Source: Minisyncoccota bacterium (GTDB lineage Bacteria > Patescibacteriota > Minisyncoccia > Moranbacterales > GCA-2747515). From it: a stretch of 39,314 nt of DNA. The notes beneath the pieces are model-generated. The model made no database searches. It had not been told where the DNA came from and was given only the letters and a program-made list of their open reading frames with translations. This document shows, in pieces, positions 20,850-29,626 of this stretch (position 1 is its first letter; every line of letters begins with the position of its first letter). The translations under genes were made by a program, and so were the position numbers. The stretch spans positions 1 to 39,314 of the forward strand of contig CALDDM010000010.1 of NCBI GenBank assembly GCA_937936355.1. The letters run 5' to 3'.

Positions 20850-21401
20850 ATGTCATATCGTACAGCATGCGATGGTGAAGTGTACATTTCTCGAACCTTA
20901 AGAGAAACTCTCGAGGCTCGAAATATTGGCACACAAGAGCTATACGATGCAATTGAACTGCTGACACTACCAACCGATCAATCATTCCTTAAAGCCGAGA
21001 TTGATCTAGGACGAATAATCGGTACCGAGGGTGTTGTGCAGGCTCCGATCATTTCACTCAATGATGCCACTTCATATGCTTACCGTGCGGAAACAAGACA
21101 CCCATCACGTGTAGTGACTGGCATGATCGGCGCGGAAACAAGTATATTTTCGCTCATGGGATTTTGTCGAAGCAACAAAGACCCTGACATGCGGAGCTAT
21201 ATGCTGATAGGAGCTCATATAGGAACATTGAGTCCACCAGAAATATGGGATAGTAAAAAGTTTCCCACCAAAAGCGAATTTGACAATGCACTTGCATACT
21301 GGCAAAAAAATGCCTTTGTATACGATGGTGGATGGATGAGTGACATTTTCACAACGACGCAAAGACACGTACTAGAGGATGCTGAAAGCCCCTGGGCTTA
21401 A
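20850..21401 (+). CDS. Hypothetical protein, 183 aa
   Basis: RBS-like ggaggg about 10 nt upstream of the ATG, isolated gene with its own terminator; family not recognised. Confidence 0.7.
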   Translation: MSYRTACDGEVYISRTLRETLEARNIGTQELYDAIELLTLPTDQSFLKAEIDLGRIIGTEGVVQAPIISLNDATSYAYRAETRHPSRVVTGMIGAETSIFSLMGFCRSNKDPDMRSYMLIGAHIGTLSPPEIWDSKKFPTKSEFDNALAYWQKNAFVYDGGWMSDIFTTTQRHVLEDAESPWA

Positions 21402-21442
21402 GTCAGCTAGCAAACTAGACCACCCTCGCTCAAAGAAGCACA

Positions 21443-21480
21443 GCGCCCCGACTTCACTAGTGAAATCGGGGTGCTTTATA
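21443..21480 (+). terminator. Intrinsic terminator after the 183-aa gene
   Basis: GCGCCCCGACTTCA-CTAG-TGAAATCGGGGTGC stem (one mismatch, one wobble) followed by TTT. Confidence 0.75.
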
Positions 21481-21545
21481 TTTTATTTAGAGCTTTATAT
21501 TACATTTAAAATTGAGCGCCACGAAAAAAGAAATGATCAAACACC

Positions 21546-21974
21546 TTATCCACTCTCACTAGAGGGAGTTATTTCTAAAAATTGCTCTCTACACTGCACC
21601 TCACAATCAAAGGCATCTACAGGATTATTGATCTGATCACACCGATCAACACACTCCTTACATCCTGCAAATTGCTCTCTGTAGATTGGCTCAGAGTCCG
21701 TATCACCACACATCACAAAACCTCTGCAGAAATCACCCAAACGATAGCTAGTATTGCATTCCACACTTTCAGCCGAGCACGAAAGATCATCCAAGCCATC
21801 ACATGGGGTGAGCTGAAAATGACGAGTCACCTTCTGCTCGTTGGATTTACCTGCATGCATTTCAGACTGCTGCATCGAATCACTTTCAGCAAGGACTAGA
21901 AAAGAGAGACCAACACAAGCTGCAACAAGTGCCAGTATCGCTATGGCAAAATTTGAATCGATTTCGTTTTTCAT
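21546..21974 (-). CDS. Small membrane-anchored cysteine-rich protein
   Basis: N-terminal TM MKNEIDSNFAIAILALVAACVGLSFLV close to that of the 16331-16999 protein; ten Cys in the ectodomain. Confidence 0.65.
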   Translation of the reverse strand: MKNEIDSNFAIAILALVAACVGLSFLVLAESDSMQQSEMHAGKSNEQKVTRHFQLTPCDGLDDLSCSAESVECNTSYRLGDFCRGFVMCGDTDSEPIYREQFAGCKECVDRCDQINNPVDAFDCEVQCREQFLEITPSSESG

Positions 21975-22248
21975 AGTATCTATATCTTGCTATACTATGT
22001 CATGCAAAATTTGCATTAGATCAGCCAATACTAGTGATGACAAAAAACCACACGACAAAGCGAACATTAACTTACAAGGCATCACTGTCAACACTCAGAC
22101 ATCCCAACCAAAAATAACCCCCTAGACTTCAATTGCTTGCAAGACTTTTTACAAATTCTCATCACAAAGGCCCACACTTACCATTGGATATCCATATTTT
22201 TCAGTCTCTTGACCAAGCGCACATCAAAGCCAGTGGACAATCAAGACT

Positions 22249-24864
22249 TTAGTCGCAATACTGCTCAATCGTAAATTCTGGACCAGCATCCACATTCACT
22301 GTTGGGCTCGCACAAAATTGCAACACGTCTCGCTCATACGGTCGCGAGAAGACAGCTCTTCCAGATGACGGATTGTCCCACCTGGCCTTACCATTAGTCA
22401 TATGACCCCCTTTGCCAGTCTCAATATCTGAACCACTTTCGTTTATACGCGGATTCGAACTTTCAGATACGTATTCCTTTTGACGATAGAGATTATTATC
22501 CAAATAAACCTCTGCTTCTTCCGGACAAAAACTTGGTGCAAAGCTGCTTTCACCAGACATGTAAGTACCTTCTTGTGCGTAAATTCCTCGGACTCTGACT
22601 GTCCTACTGTCTACATATGAACATCTGATAATTGTTTGTCCACCCCATCTGGTAATCGCATTCTCTACTCGTCCATGAATATAGCTCCCTATGATATCTA
22701 TATATGCGCCACTATTGAGTACATTTCGCGTTCCTGCAGCAAGCTCAGAATCAATGACTGTAATGTGAGATCTGCGCTGATTAAGGGCCGTATCTGAGCC
22801 TGTTCTATTTGAATCACCCCGACATGATTCACCAGCCCCATTTGCCAGTAAACCTTTAGATCCACCAATTACTTGATATTTACTAATCGTGATCTTGTCA
22901 GCACTATTCTTGACATCTGAACGTGGATTACCAAAGCCAAGTGAATCATCATTTGGATTATGAACCTTGAAAGCATGGAGCCAATAATTTTCTCCGTTGG
23001 ACACAGCCACAGCAGTAGCTTTGGAGTTATGATCTACTTCAAGATTAGCTACAATATTATTGCCTCCACTGAAGCGCAGGCTTGAATTATATGTTGTGAT
23101 ATCTGATCTCTTGAGAGTCACATATCTACCATTGGGTTGTGAACCATCAATCGTCACAGAACCCGGGACCTCGCATGCGTTACCTTTACATCCATTAATA
23201 TAGGTACTATAAGATGGATCAAAGACAATATAGTCCCCCTCGCGCGCGCGCGAAATCACATCCGCGTAGGTACCTGATCCTGTTGCTGCCGGATTAGTCA
23301 CAGTAACAAGACGTTGCGTTCCTCCTGTTGTTGCTGCGCCAAATCCTGTCCGATAAGGACTGTTCATGAGACGACGAACACGATTTTGAAGATTCTTACC
23401 ATTGTTATTCCACGGATTATAACAACTCAGACTCCCCTCTCTCTGGCAACTTGCGCTACATCCATCACCAATTCTTGTATTGCCATCATCACACGACTCA
23501 CCTGATTCTACGACACCATTACCACAGACAGATGATGGTGATGGCGGTGGCGGTGGTGGCGGTGGGTCACCAATGACCGTTGTAAAAGTATATGTGCGAC
23601 CGTTACTGCGTGGGTCCGAATTGTCCGATGCGCTAAATTTGAGTACGCCATTGCGCAATGCATAGCTTCCCCCACCACGCGATCCGATAAGATCATCTCT
23701 TTCTCCTTGCGGCCCCAATTCCTTACCATCTTCAAAAATACTCATATCTCTATGTGTACTGACTCCAAAGTTTTGCGTAGTTGTATACGCAGCACCCTCT
23801 GCTGGCTTTACTTGTGAAAGATTGATGTGGTTACCCTGAAATGATGCAATCTGCGCACGACAACTTGCTTGTGTGCCACCATTTGATCCAATACATGTCC
23901 ATGTCCATGGGCCATTTCCTGACACAGAGGATGTTTCACCTGTTACACAAAGATCGCTTGTCGGTTTAGTTGTAAGAGTTCGACCATCTGCAGCACCACA
24001 ATCTCCGTTGATTGGTGATGGTGGCGGTGGTGGCGGTGGGTCACCAATGACCGTTGTAAAAGTATATGTACGACCGTTACTGCGTGGGTCCGAATTGTCC
24101 GATGCGCTAAATTTGAGTACGCCATCCCTTAGAGCGTAGCGTCCTTCACCACGCGATCCGATAAGATCATCTCTAGCTCCCTGTGGCCCCAATTCCTTAC
24201 CATCTTCAAAAATACTCATATCTCTATGTGTACTGACTCCAAAGTTTTGCGTAGTTGTATACGCAGCACCCTCTGCTGGCTTTACTTGTGAAAGATTGAT
24301 GTGGTTACGTGGCACCTCTCTTGGAACCACCGCTTGTCCTACAACTGTCCCCACAGGCACGTTATATCTCATCCATCCATTACAATGAAGCCACTGTGAA
24401 GACTTCCTACCTTGGGCACAGCCCGAGCTTCTCTTCCATGTACCCTTAGAAATCGTTGAAGAATGCTCTGAGTCATAACGCTTACCATTCACTTTAATAA
24501 AATCAATATTAACGTTATAGTCACCTTGAGAGGATTGCTGATCGTTGATGAAATGTACTCTGAGATCATTAATCGTTACAGGTGATGGTGGCTTATAGAT
24601 AAAACTTCTCCAATCTTTTGAGAGCCTCCAATCACTCATAACGTTTCCATTGATGCGGAGTTGGATTTTTTCTGCACCAACACTACCACGAGCACGGATG
24701 AGGACATCATCATGCTCTGCAGCATCAGAAAGAGAGAGCTCAGGTGATGATCCACCAAAAAAACCAAGACCCGCAATAATCGAAAAAACTGCAAAAACTG
24801 GTATCAGATATCTCAAGATAGACTGCTTCTTATTTTTACGGGATTTTTTTGTTTTTGCCGACAT
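22249..24864 (-). CDS. Large surface protein: TM anchor, CBM60-like module, two near-identical repeats, Cys-rich DUF4215-like repeat, right-handed beta-helix/pectate-lyase-like C-terminus
   Basis: IRARGSVGAEKIQLRINGNVMSDW (CBM60-like); NHINLSQVKPAEG...TFTTVIGDPPPPPPP twice; CGNGVVESGESCDDGNTRIGDGCSASCQ; VTIDGSQPNGRYVTLKRSDI...VANLEVDHN beta-helix pattern. Confidence 0.8.
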   Translation of the reverse strand: MSAKTKKSRKNKKQSILRYLIPVFAVFSIIAGLGFFGGSSPELSLSDAAEHDDVLIRARGSVGAEKIQLRINGNVMSDWRLSKDWRSFIYKPPSPVTINDLRVHFINDQQSSQGDYNVNIDFIKVNGKRYDSEHSSTISKGTWKRSSGCAQGRKSSQWLHCNGWMRYNVPVGTVVGQAVVPREVPRNHINLSQVKPAEGAAYTTTQNFGVSTHRDMSIFEDGKELGPQGARDDLIGSRGEGRYALRDGVLKFSASDNSDPRSNGRTYTFTTVIGDPPPPPPPSPINGDCGAADGRTLTTKPTSDLCVTGETSSVSGNGPWTWTCIGSNGGTQASCRAQIASFQGNHINLSQVKPAEGAAYTTTQNFGVSTHRDMSIFEDGKELGPQGERDDLIGSRGGGSYALRNGVLKFSASDNSDPRSNGRTYTFTTVIGDPPPPPPPPSPSSVCGNGVVESGESCDDGNTRIGDGCSASCQREGSLSCYNPWNNNGKNLQNRVRRLMNSPYRTGFGAATTGGTQRLVTVTNPAATGSGTYADVISRAREGDYIVFDPSYSTYINGCKGNACEVPGSVTIDGSQPNGRYVTLKRSDITTYNSSLRFSGGNNIVANLEVDHNSKATAVAVSNGENYWLHAFKVHNPNDDSLGFGNPRSDVKNSADKITISKYQVIGGSKGLLANGAGESCRGDSNRTGSDTALNQRRSHITVIDSELAAGTRNVLNSGAYIDIIGSYIHGRVENAITRWGGQTIIRCSYVDSRTVRVRGIYAQEGTYMSGESSFAPSFCPEEAEVYLDNNLYRQKEYVSESSNPRINESGSDIETGKGGHMTNGKARWDNPSSGRAVFSRPYERDVLQFCASPTVNVDAGPEFTIEQYCD
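23545..24308 (-). repeat. Intragenic direct repeat, about 290 bp, two copies 474 bp apart (23545-23834 and 24019-24308)
   Basis: Nearly identical DNA from tcaccaatgaccgttgtaaaagtatatgt through cttgtgaaagattgatgtggttac in both copies. Confidence 0.9.
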
Positions 24865-24880
24865 AAATACGCACTATTAT

Positions 24881-24919
24881 TTAGCTAATTCATTGTATCA
24901 TGAAAAAAAAGGGGGGGGG
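24881..24919 (-). promoter_or_regulatory. Candidate promoter with homopolymer spacer upstream of the large surface protein
   Basis: Minus strand reads ...TTG-C9-T8-CATGATACAATG...; extended -10 TGATACAAT directly downstream of the C9T8 tract. Confidence 0.4.
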
Positions 24920-24981
24920 CAATCATAAGTATCAGTCTTTGTCAAATATTAGCCTACACAAGATCCGTCCCCCAACAAAAA

Positions 24982-25230
24982 TTGATGCTTATTACTGCTC
25001 TCTACAGAAGCGAAGGCTCCCTGACAGCTCTGGAGATATCTCAACAAAGCAAAGAAATCAAAGACAGTGGGAGTATAAGATGCTCAATGAGAAATCTACA
25101 AAGACATAGGAAGGTCACAAACGGCGAGCCACAGTGGAACGAGTATGGCATAAAACGTCACTACTCAAAAACGTTTATACTAACCACCCCTTTCAGAAAG
25201 CAATTAACAAACATTTTCTCAACGCTTTAA
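24982..25230 (+). CDS. Small putative winged-helix DNA-binding protein
   Basis: LITALYRSEGSLTALEISQQSKEIKDSGSIRCSMRNLQRHRKV resembles a wHTH; stop codon followed within a few nt by a terminator hairpin. Confidence 0.45.
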   Translation: MMLITALYRSEGSLTALEISQQSKEIKDSGSIRCSMRNLQRHRKVTNGEPQWNEYGIKRHYSKTFILTTPFRKQLTNIFSTL

Positions 25231-25235
25231 AGCAA

Positions 25236-25265
25236 GGTGAGGCCAACAAGCCTCTCCTTTTCTTT
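25236..25265 (+). terminator. Intrinsic terminator
   Basis: GGTGAGGC-CAACAA-GCCTCTCC then TTTTCTTT. Confidence 0.65.
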
Positions 25266-25294
25266 ACTCAAATTTTATACAACATCAAAAGAAA

Positions 25295-25726
25295 TTAGAT
25301 CTCTTTTTTCATTTGCATCTGGTAAGGCTCAAAAGAGCATGATTCCCACGCACGAACTGCAGCAGCATTTCTCACATCAACACGCAGAGCAATTGACTTA
25401 GCACCAAGCCGTCTAGCCTCAATCTCAAAAGTCTCAATCAATTTTCTCGCATGTCCAGAGAGTCTTTTGTCAGGTGAGACATAGACATCTTTCACAAATG
25501 CTCTCTTGGTGTCATCATCATATGTCCCTCGAATAAACCCGACACAAGAATCTTCTTCATACACAACAAATGTAATGCTGTCACTTTTCCGGGACTCTTT
25601 AATCTCATCACGACTTGGAATCTGATACTCAGAATCTATATCAGCATGCAACGTAAATATGGAGATAAGCCCCTCCTCTATATACTCCTCATCACTTTGC
25701 TCATTGGGCACTTTTACTTTTAACAT
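25295..25726 (-). CDS. GNAT family N-acetyltransferase
   Basis: FVKDVYVSPDKRLSGHARKLIETFEIEARRLGAKSIALRVDVRNAAAVRAWESCSFEPY. Confidence 0.85.
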   Translation of the reverse strand: MLKVKVPNEQSDEEYIEEGLISIFTLHADIDSEYQIPSRDEIKESRKSDSITFVVYEEDSCVGFIRGTYDDDTKRAFVKDVYVSPDKRLSGHARKLIETFEIEARRLGAKSIALRVDVRNAAAVRAWESCSFEPYQMQMKKEI

Positions 25727-26031
25727 AATACTCTTTTAAAAAATTGTATGTGTACGCTCCTCACTTTAAGCAAAGCACTCACTTAAAACAAAGTCAGTAC
25801 AAGGTTTAAGTCTACCACTTCACACATGTTTAACTCCAGCAACCAACACGAATCATGGATACCAAAAAAATACCACGTCAAGAGCATGTATACAAATCAA
25901 TTTAACGCTCCACCCCCCCTCCTAAACTTTTTCAAAAAAAACGCACCAAAGTAAGGTTTTTATTTTGCGAGACATCGTGGAAAAGTGTCAAACTCCTTTA
26001 TTTATGAAAGGAAATACTCTCACAAAATATA

Positions 26032-26060
26032 AGAGCCTCACATCTACATAGATGAAAGGC
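26032..26060 (-). terminator. Hairpin terminator downstream of the 26069-26482 gene
   Basis: Minus strand: GAGCCTTTCATCTATGTAGATGTGAGGCTC then TTATATTTT. Confidence 0.55.
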
Positions 26061-26068
26061 TCACATCG

Positions 26069-26482
26069 CTAATATATGCGAAGATGAGAAAAATCTTTTT
26101 CGTAGACTTCCTCACCATATTTACTCTCAAGTGCTCGCAAGATGCATTGATGACTGTGTGTGCCATAACTCCATATTCGATCTTCAGTCCCATCCTCTCT
26201 TTTCAGATAAAGAATGCCTCCTTTGAAATTAAAGTGAGCATTCTTTAAATCCAAGATAGTCACAATGCCAAACTGCTCTACAAGCGTACCCTGAACTCGA
26301 GATCGTATGCCGTGGCCAGATATAGGTAATGACATTACTTGGGTCTCCTTATAGCAATCATCCATATTTTGAAGTTGCAATTCTTTCTTTTCAAGAGATT
26401 GGCCTAATGCACAGCAAACCTCCCTCAGGCCAAACTCCTCAATTAAGAGTTGGATTTTCTCAACAGCTTTCTTGTTAGCCAC
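26069..26482 (-). CDS. Hypothetical protein, GTG start
   Basis: RBS AAGGAGA upstream of GTG at 26482 (VANKKAVEKIQ...); the ORF-track ATG at 26560 is upstream and lacks an RBS. Confidence 0.6.
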   Translation of the reverse strand: MANKKAVEKIQLLIEEFGLREVCCALGQSLEKKELQLQNMDDCYKETQVMSLPISGHGIRSRVQGTLVEQFGIVTILDLKNAHFNFKGGILYLKREDGTEDRIWSYGTHSHQCILRALESKYGEEVYEKDFSHLRIY

Positions 26483-26560
26483 TTGATATCTCCTTATTCT
26501 AAGGTTATATTGAAAGATAAAAAAAGAATAACACAAAAATAAATCTGTGTCAAATTTCAT

Positions 26561-26740
26561 AGGAGTACCTGGAAGATCTCGCTCGATTCGCTCTTATGAA
26601 ACCCACGGTTTCATAGACTTACTTCCACGGGGAAAATGCTTTTACTCAAAACCTTTTTGTTCGAGCCCTATCATTTCAACAAACAATAAAAGCTTGCAAT
26701 GTGTATGCGCAAGCTTTTATTGTTTTGCGAAAGTGGGCGG
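26561..26740 (+). repeat. tRNA-associated structured repeat, copy C (degenerate)
   Basis: TATGAAACC-CAC-GGTTTCATA hairpin (26595-26615), CCACGGGGAAAAtgcTTTT, GTTCGAGCCCTATCATT end, then AAACAATAAAAGCTTGC inverted repeat; decayed GGAGTACCTGG and GCGAAAGTGGGCGG at the edges. Confidence 0.75.
26681..26725. terminator. Perfect 17-bp inverted repeat (hairpin) within repeat copy C
   Basis: AAACAATAAAAGCTTGC (26681-26697) / GCAAGCTTTTATTGTTT (26709-26725), 11-nt loop. Confidence 0.7.
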
Positions 26741-26801
26741 TCATTGATCGAACTGCCCTCACTCGTGATAGTCATCTAGATACTATACTGAACTCCGTGA
26801 A
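26728..26801 (-). pseudogene. Decayed tRNA remnant, possibly tRNA-Asp-derived
   Basis: Minus strand AGTTCAGTATAGTATCTAGATGACTATCACGAGTGAGGGCAGTTCGATC...CACTTTCGCAAAACAATAAAAGCTTGC follows the layout and trailer of the intact tRNA-Asp (CTGTCAC loop, GTTCGAGCC, CCGCAAAATGATAAAAGCTTGC); acceptor stem no longer pairs. Confidence 0.45.
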
Positions 26802-26832
26802 GGTGAGCGCAAAATTAGTATGACTGAGTCTT

Positions 26833-28503
26833 CTAAGGCCTCAATAATGAAGCATAATATGCTTCACCCTCATAAATCCAGTTAGGATCACTTTCAATAA
26901 GCCTACTCTTTTCAGCTTCGCTTGTTGTGTAGAAATGCGAACGATAAACTTGACTATAAAACCTGTAAACCACTTGTCGGTTTATCCCCGCTTCCGTATA
27001 CACATTATATGCAATTCCTTCATACGACCAATTAGGGTCATTAGCAATTATAAAATCTCTTTCTCTCAATGACGTTGTGTAGAAATGTGATTGATAATTA
27101 TTACTATAAAACCTATATAACGGTGAAAGATCTGTGTCTACACCCTCTACAACTTCATATGCTACTCCCTCATAATTCCAGCTAGAGTCATTTGCGATAA
27201 GACTATTTTTCTCGGTTTCGCTCTTTGTGTAAAAATGAGAATTCTTCTCCTTACTGTAAAATCGATAAATAGGAGCAAAATCACAAATCTTTCCACCATC
27301 AGTAATCTCCCATTGATCTAGCACTATCATATTTATACGATCATCAACAGAATGGCAATACCGCGAATTTCCGCCACCAAACCTCACACCATTCCTAAGA
27401 TTTTGAGTACTCCAACCAGCAAGAAGTGCGTCGTAATTCTTCACCGAAAGCGCTGTCCGATCAAACATTCCACTTGCATCTACAATTCTCTCAACATTCC
27501 ATGATTGCAGATTCTGATCAAAAGCAGATGATGAACCAAACATATACCTCACATCTCTGAGGGAGCTGGTATTCCAACTTGTTATATCCCCATTAAATGA
27601 AAGTGTTCCAGAAAACATACCATGCATATTCGTTACAGAACTTGTATCCCAACCATTCAAATCTTGATTGAACTTTACTGTTCCAGAAAACATACCACTC
27701 ATGTCAGTAACAGAAGATGTATCCCAGCCACCTATATCTCCATTAAATACTCTCGCACTTGAAAACATGCCGCTCATATTCGTTACAGAGCTGGTATCCC
27801 AGCTACTCAAATCTTGATTGAAAGAGGCTGCATTAACAAACATAGCTTCCATAGTACGAACCGATCTCGTATCCCAGCTACTCAAATCTTGATTGAAGGA
27901 AGTTGCACTCTGAAATAACATACTCATGTCAGTAACAGAAGATGTGTCCCAACCACTAACATCCCCATTAAATGCCATTGCAACAGAAAACATTCTACTC
28001 ATGTCCGTGACCCCTGACAAATCAGGCACATCTGATGCAGAAGCGGTAAGATTTACTGCGCCAGAAAATGCATTATTCATACTTGCCCACGCACCAGAGC
28101 CCCATTGAACAATGTCAACAATCTTCTCCTTGTCTCCTGTACCATTAAAATAGATGCGCGGAAAATTCCCTTGAATGCGAATGGTATAACTACCTGGAAC
28201 ACCAAAGTCATGCGACACATCACCAGTAATGCCAAACTCATCAAAAACTCCATCATTATTCCAATCAACATCATAATTATACCCAGTGCCAACTGTAGGA
28301 ATCCTGATGGATGTCTGACTTGATTCACCAGGATTATCCGTTTTCCAGATTGAAACAAAATCATCAGATGGAGCTGCATCGACCCTGCACGTAATTAGTG
28401 CCAAAGAAAAAACAATTGCAAATGCTAGTATTGCATATGAGTGTATCCCACGAAAACAAAACTCCATAATTTTGTAATTAAATAAATAAAAATTGTCTTT
28501 CAC
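26833..28503 (-). CDS. BspA-like (DUF285) surface protein with C-terminal DUF5648-like repeats
   Basis: Repeated [20 protein letters not shown] units; three C-terminal YRFYS....SHFYT.S..E...I..DP.W.YEG.AY repeats; signal peptide. Confidence 0.88.
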   Translation of the reverse strand: MKDNFYLFNYKIMEFCFRGIHSYAILAFAIVFSLALITCRVDAAPSDDFVSIWKTDNPGESSQTSIRIPTVGTGYNYDVDWNNDGVFDEFGITGDVSHDFGVPGSYTIRIQGNFPRIYFNGTGDKEKIVDIVQWGSGAWASMNNAFSGAVNLTASASDVPDLSGVTDMSRMFSVAMAFNGDVSGWDTSSVTDMSMLFQSATSFNQDLSSWDTRSVRTMEAMFVNAASFNQDLSSWDTSSVTNMSGMFSSARVFNGDIGGWDTSSVTDMSGMFSGTVKFNQDLNGWDTSSVTNMHGMFSGTLSFNGDITSWNTSSLRDVRYMFGSSSAFDQNLQSWNVERIVDASGMFDRTALSVKNYDALLAGWSTQNLRNGVRFGGGNSRYCHSVDDRINMIVLDQWEITDGGKICDFAPIYRFYSKEKNSHFYTKSETEKNSLIANDSSWNYEGVAYEVVEGVDTDLSPLYRFYSNNYQSHFYTTSLRERDFIIANDPNWSYEGIAYNVYTEAGINRQVVYRFYSQVYRSHFYTTSEAEKSRLIESDPNWIYEGEAYYASLLRP

Positions 28504-28621
28504 AGCCCAAGGTTGACGATTTAATTACATACCATAGTTTAAGGGAATTATATCACGCAATAGTTCAAGCCATGTCGGTCGCTCAGAATTTTACACCAAA
28601 AAACCGCTCAAAAAGCAATCT

Positions 28622-29386
28622 TTATTTTGCGGGACCTCGTGGACGTTGTTCGAACGAACTTCTCTCTTGAGGTTTTTTATAATACTGCCGACTTGCATTC
28701 TCAGTAATCATACTATTTATTTTTTCTAAAGATAACCCAGGACCTATTTCGCTTGGTTCTGCTTTCGAGTAAAGAGCATGACTTGGCGTTAAAGGAAATA
28801 GAATGTCGTAAGCACTTAACTCAAACCGCTCATCCCATGTGTATATAGAATAGCCTTTTTCACTATCATTGACTTGATATAGTAATACTGGCTTATCGCA
28901 CGTATATACTTCTCCCTCAGCAGAAAGATCAACGATCTCCCACTTTCTTTTTTTTAACTCCCAATACGTAAGCCATGCAAGTAAATGATCATCTGCAATC
29001 TGCATATCTTTATCATCTGCATCCCTACCCAACTCAGAAATTAGAAAATCTCTCACTTTAGGATTCCTGCACATATATAACGATGGAAACACCAAGAAAA
29101 TATTGATATAATCTTGGTTTCTCATATCTCCTAAGAGATTATTCAGAAATTCATCGAAATGGCTCTCTAGCTCAGCAAAGCTATCCTCAAAATACGTTGC
29201 CTCCAATCCGCTATCCTCAGATACAAGATTAAACCTTCTTTCATATGCACACTTCTCAGGCTTCTTGGGTCCCCATGAGTTTTTTTGTTTATCAAAACAG
29301 CAAAGCGACCCTGCACCAGCCCCATCAGAGGTCCACCTCTTTAGGTATGTCTGCGACACATAATGATTATTGACTTTTTTTCCCAT
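28622..29386 (-). CDS. DUF4238 domain-containing protein
   Basis: N-terminal NNHYVSQTYLKRWTSDG and CAYERRFN motifs typical of DUF4238. Confidence 0.8.
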   Translation of the reverse strand: MGKKVNNHYVSQTYLKRWTSDGAGAGSLCCFDKQKNSWGPKKPEKCAYERRFNLVSEDSGLEATYFEDSFAELESHFDEFLNNLLGDMRNQDYINIFLVFPSLYMCRNPKVRDFLISELGRDADDKDMQIADDHLLAWLTYWELKKRKWEIVDLSAEGEVYTCDKPVLLYQVNDSEKGYSIYTWDERFELSAYDILFPLTPSHALYSKAEPSEIGPGLSLEKINSMITENASRQYYKKPQERSSFEQRPRGPAK

Positions 29387-29389
29387 GCC

Positions 29390-29551
29390 TTATGCATTAT
29401 TTTTCTGGTACTTCTCTGGATTATTCCTCATGTCAATTCTAAGCAATAGATCAAAAAAACCAACTACTCGAGATTGCTCCTCACCTGTCCATTCAGAAGC
29501 TTTCGACTTCTTGGGCTTCTCCGATCTCCTTGCTTTCTTTTGCTTTTTCAT
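29390..29551 (-). CDS. Small basic hypothetical protein (53 aa) just upstream of the DUF4238 gene
   Basis: Minus strand MKKQKKARRSEKPKKSKASEWTGEEQSRVVGFFDLLLRIDMRNNPEKYQKNNA*, stop 3 nt before the DUF4238 ATG; below the length cut-off of the ORF track. Confidence 0.5.
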   Translation of the reverse strand: MKKQKKARRSEKPKKSKASEWTGEEQSRVVGFFDLLLRIDMRNNPEKYQKNNA

Positions 29552-29626
29552 TTAGATATAGTCTTAATATCAAAGCTGCATATAGGTTCAACAATCTATC
29601 TATCTCTAATTTATTTTTATTCATTG

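Noticed and set aside
23241-23252. (CG)6 run as a Z-DNA or regulatory element
   Set aside because: Lies in coding sequence (reads ISRAREGD) with no supporting context; probably codon coincidence.
26833-28503. DUF285 repeats as a novel repeat protein
   Set aside because: BspA-like WDTSSVTDM repeats are a well-known bacterial surface family.
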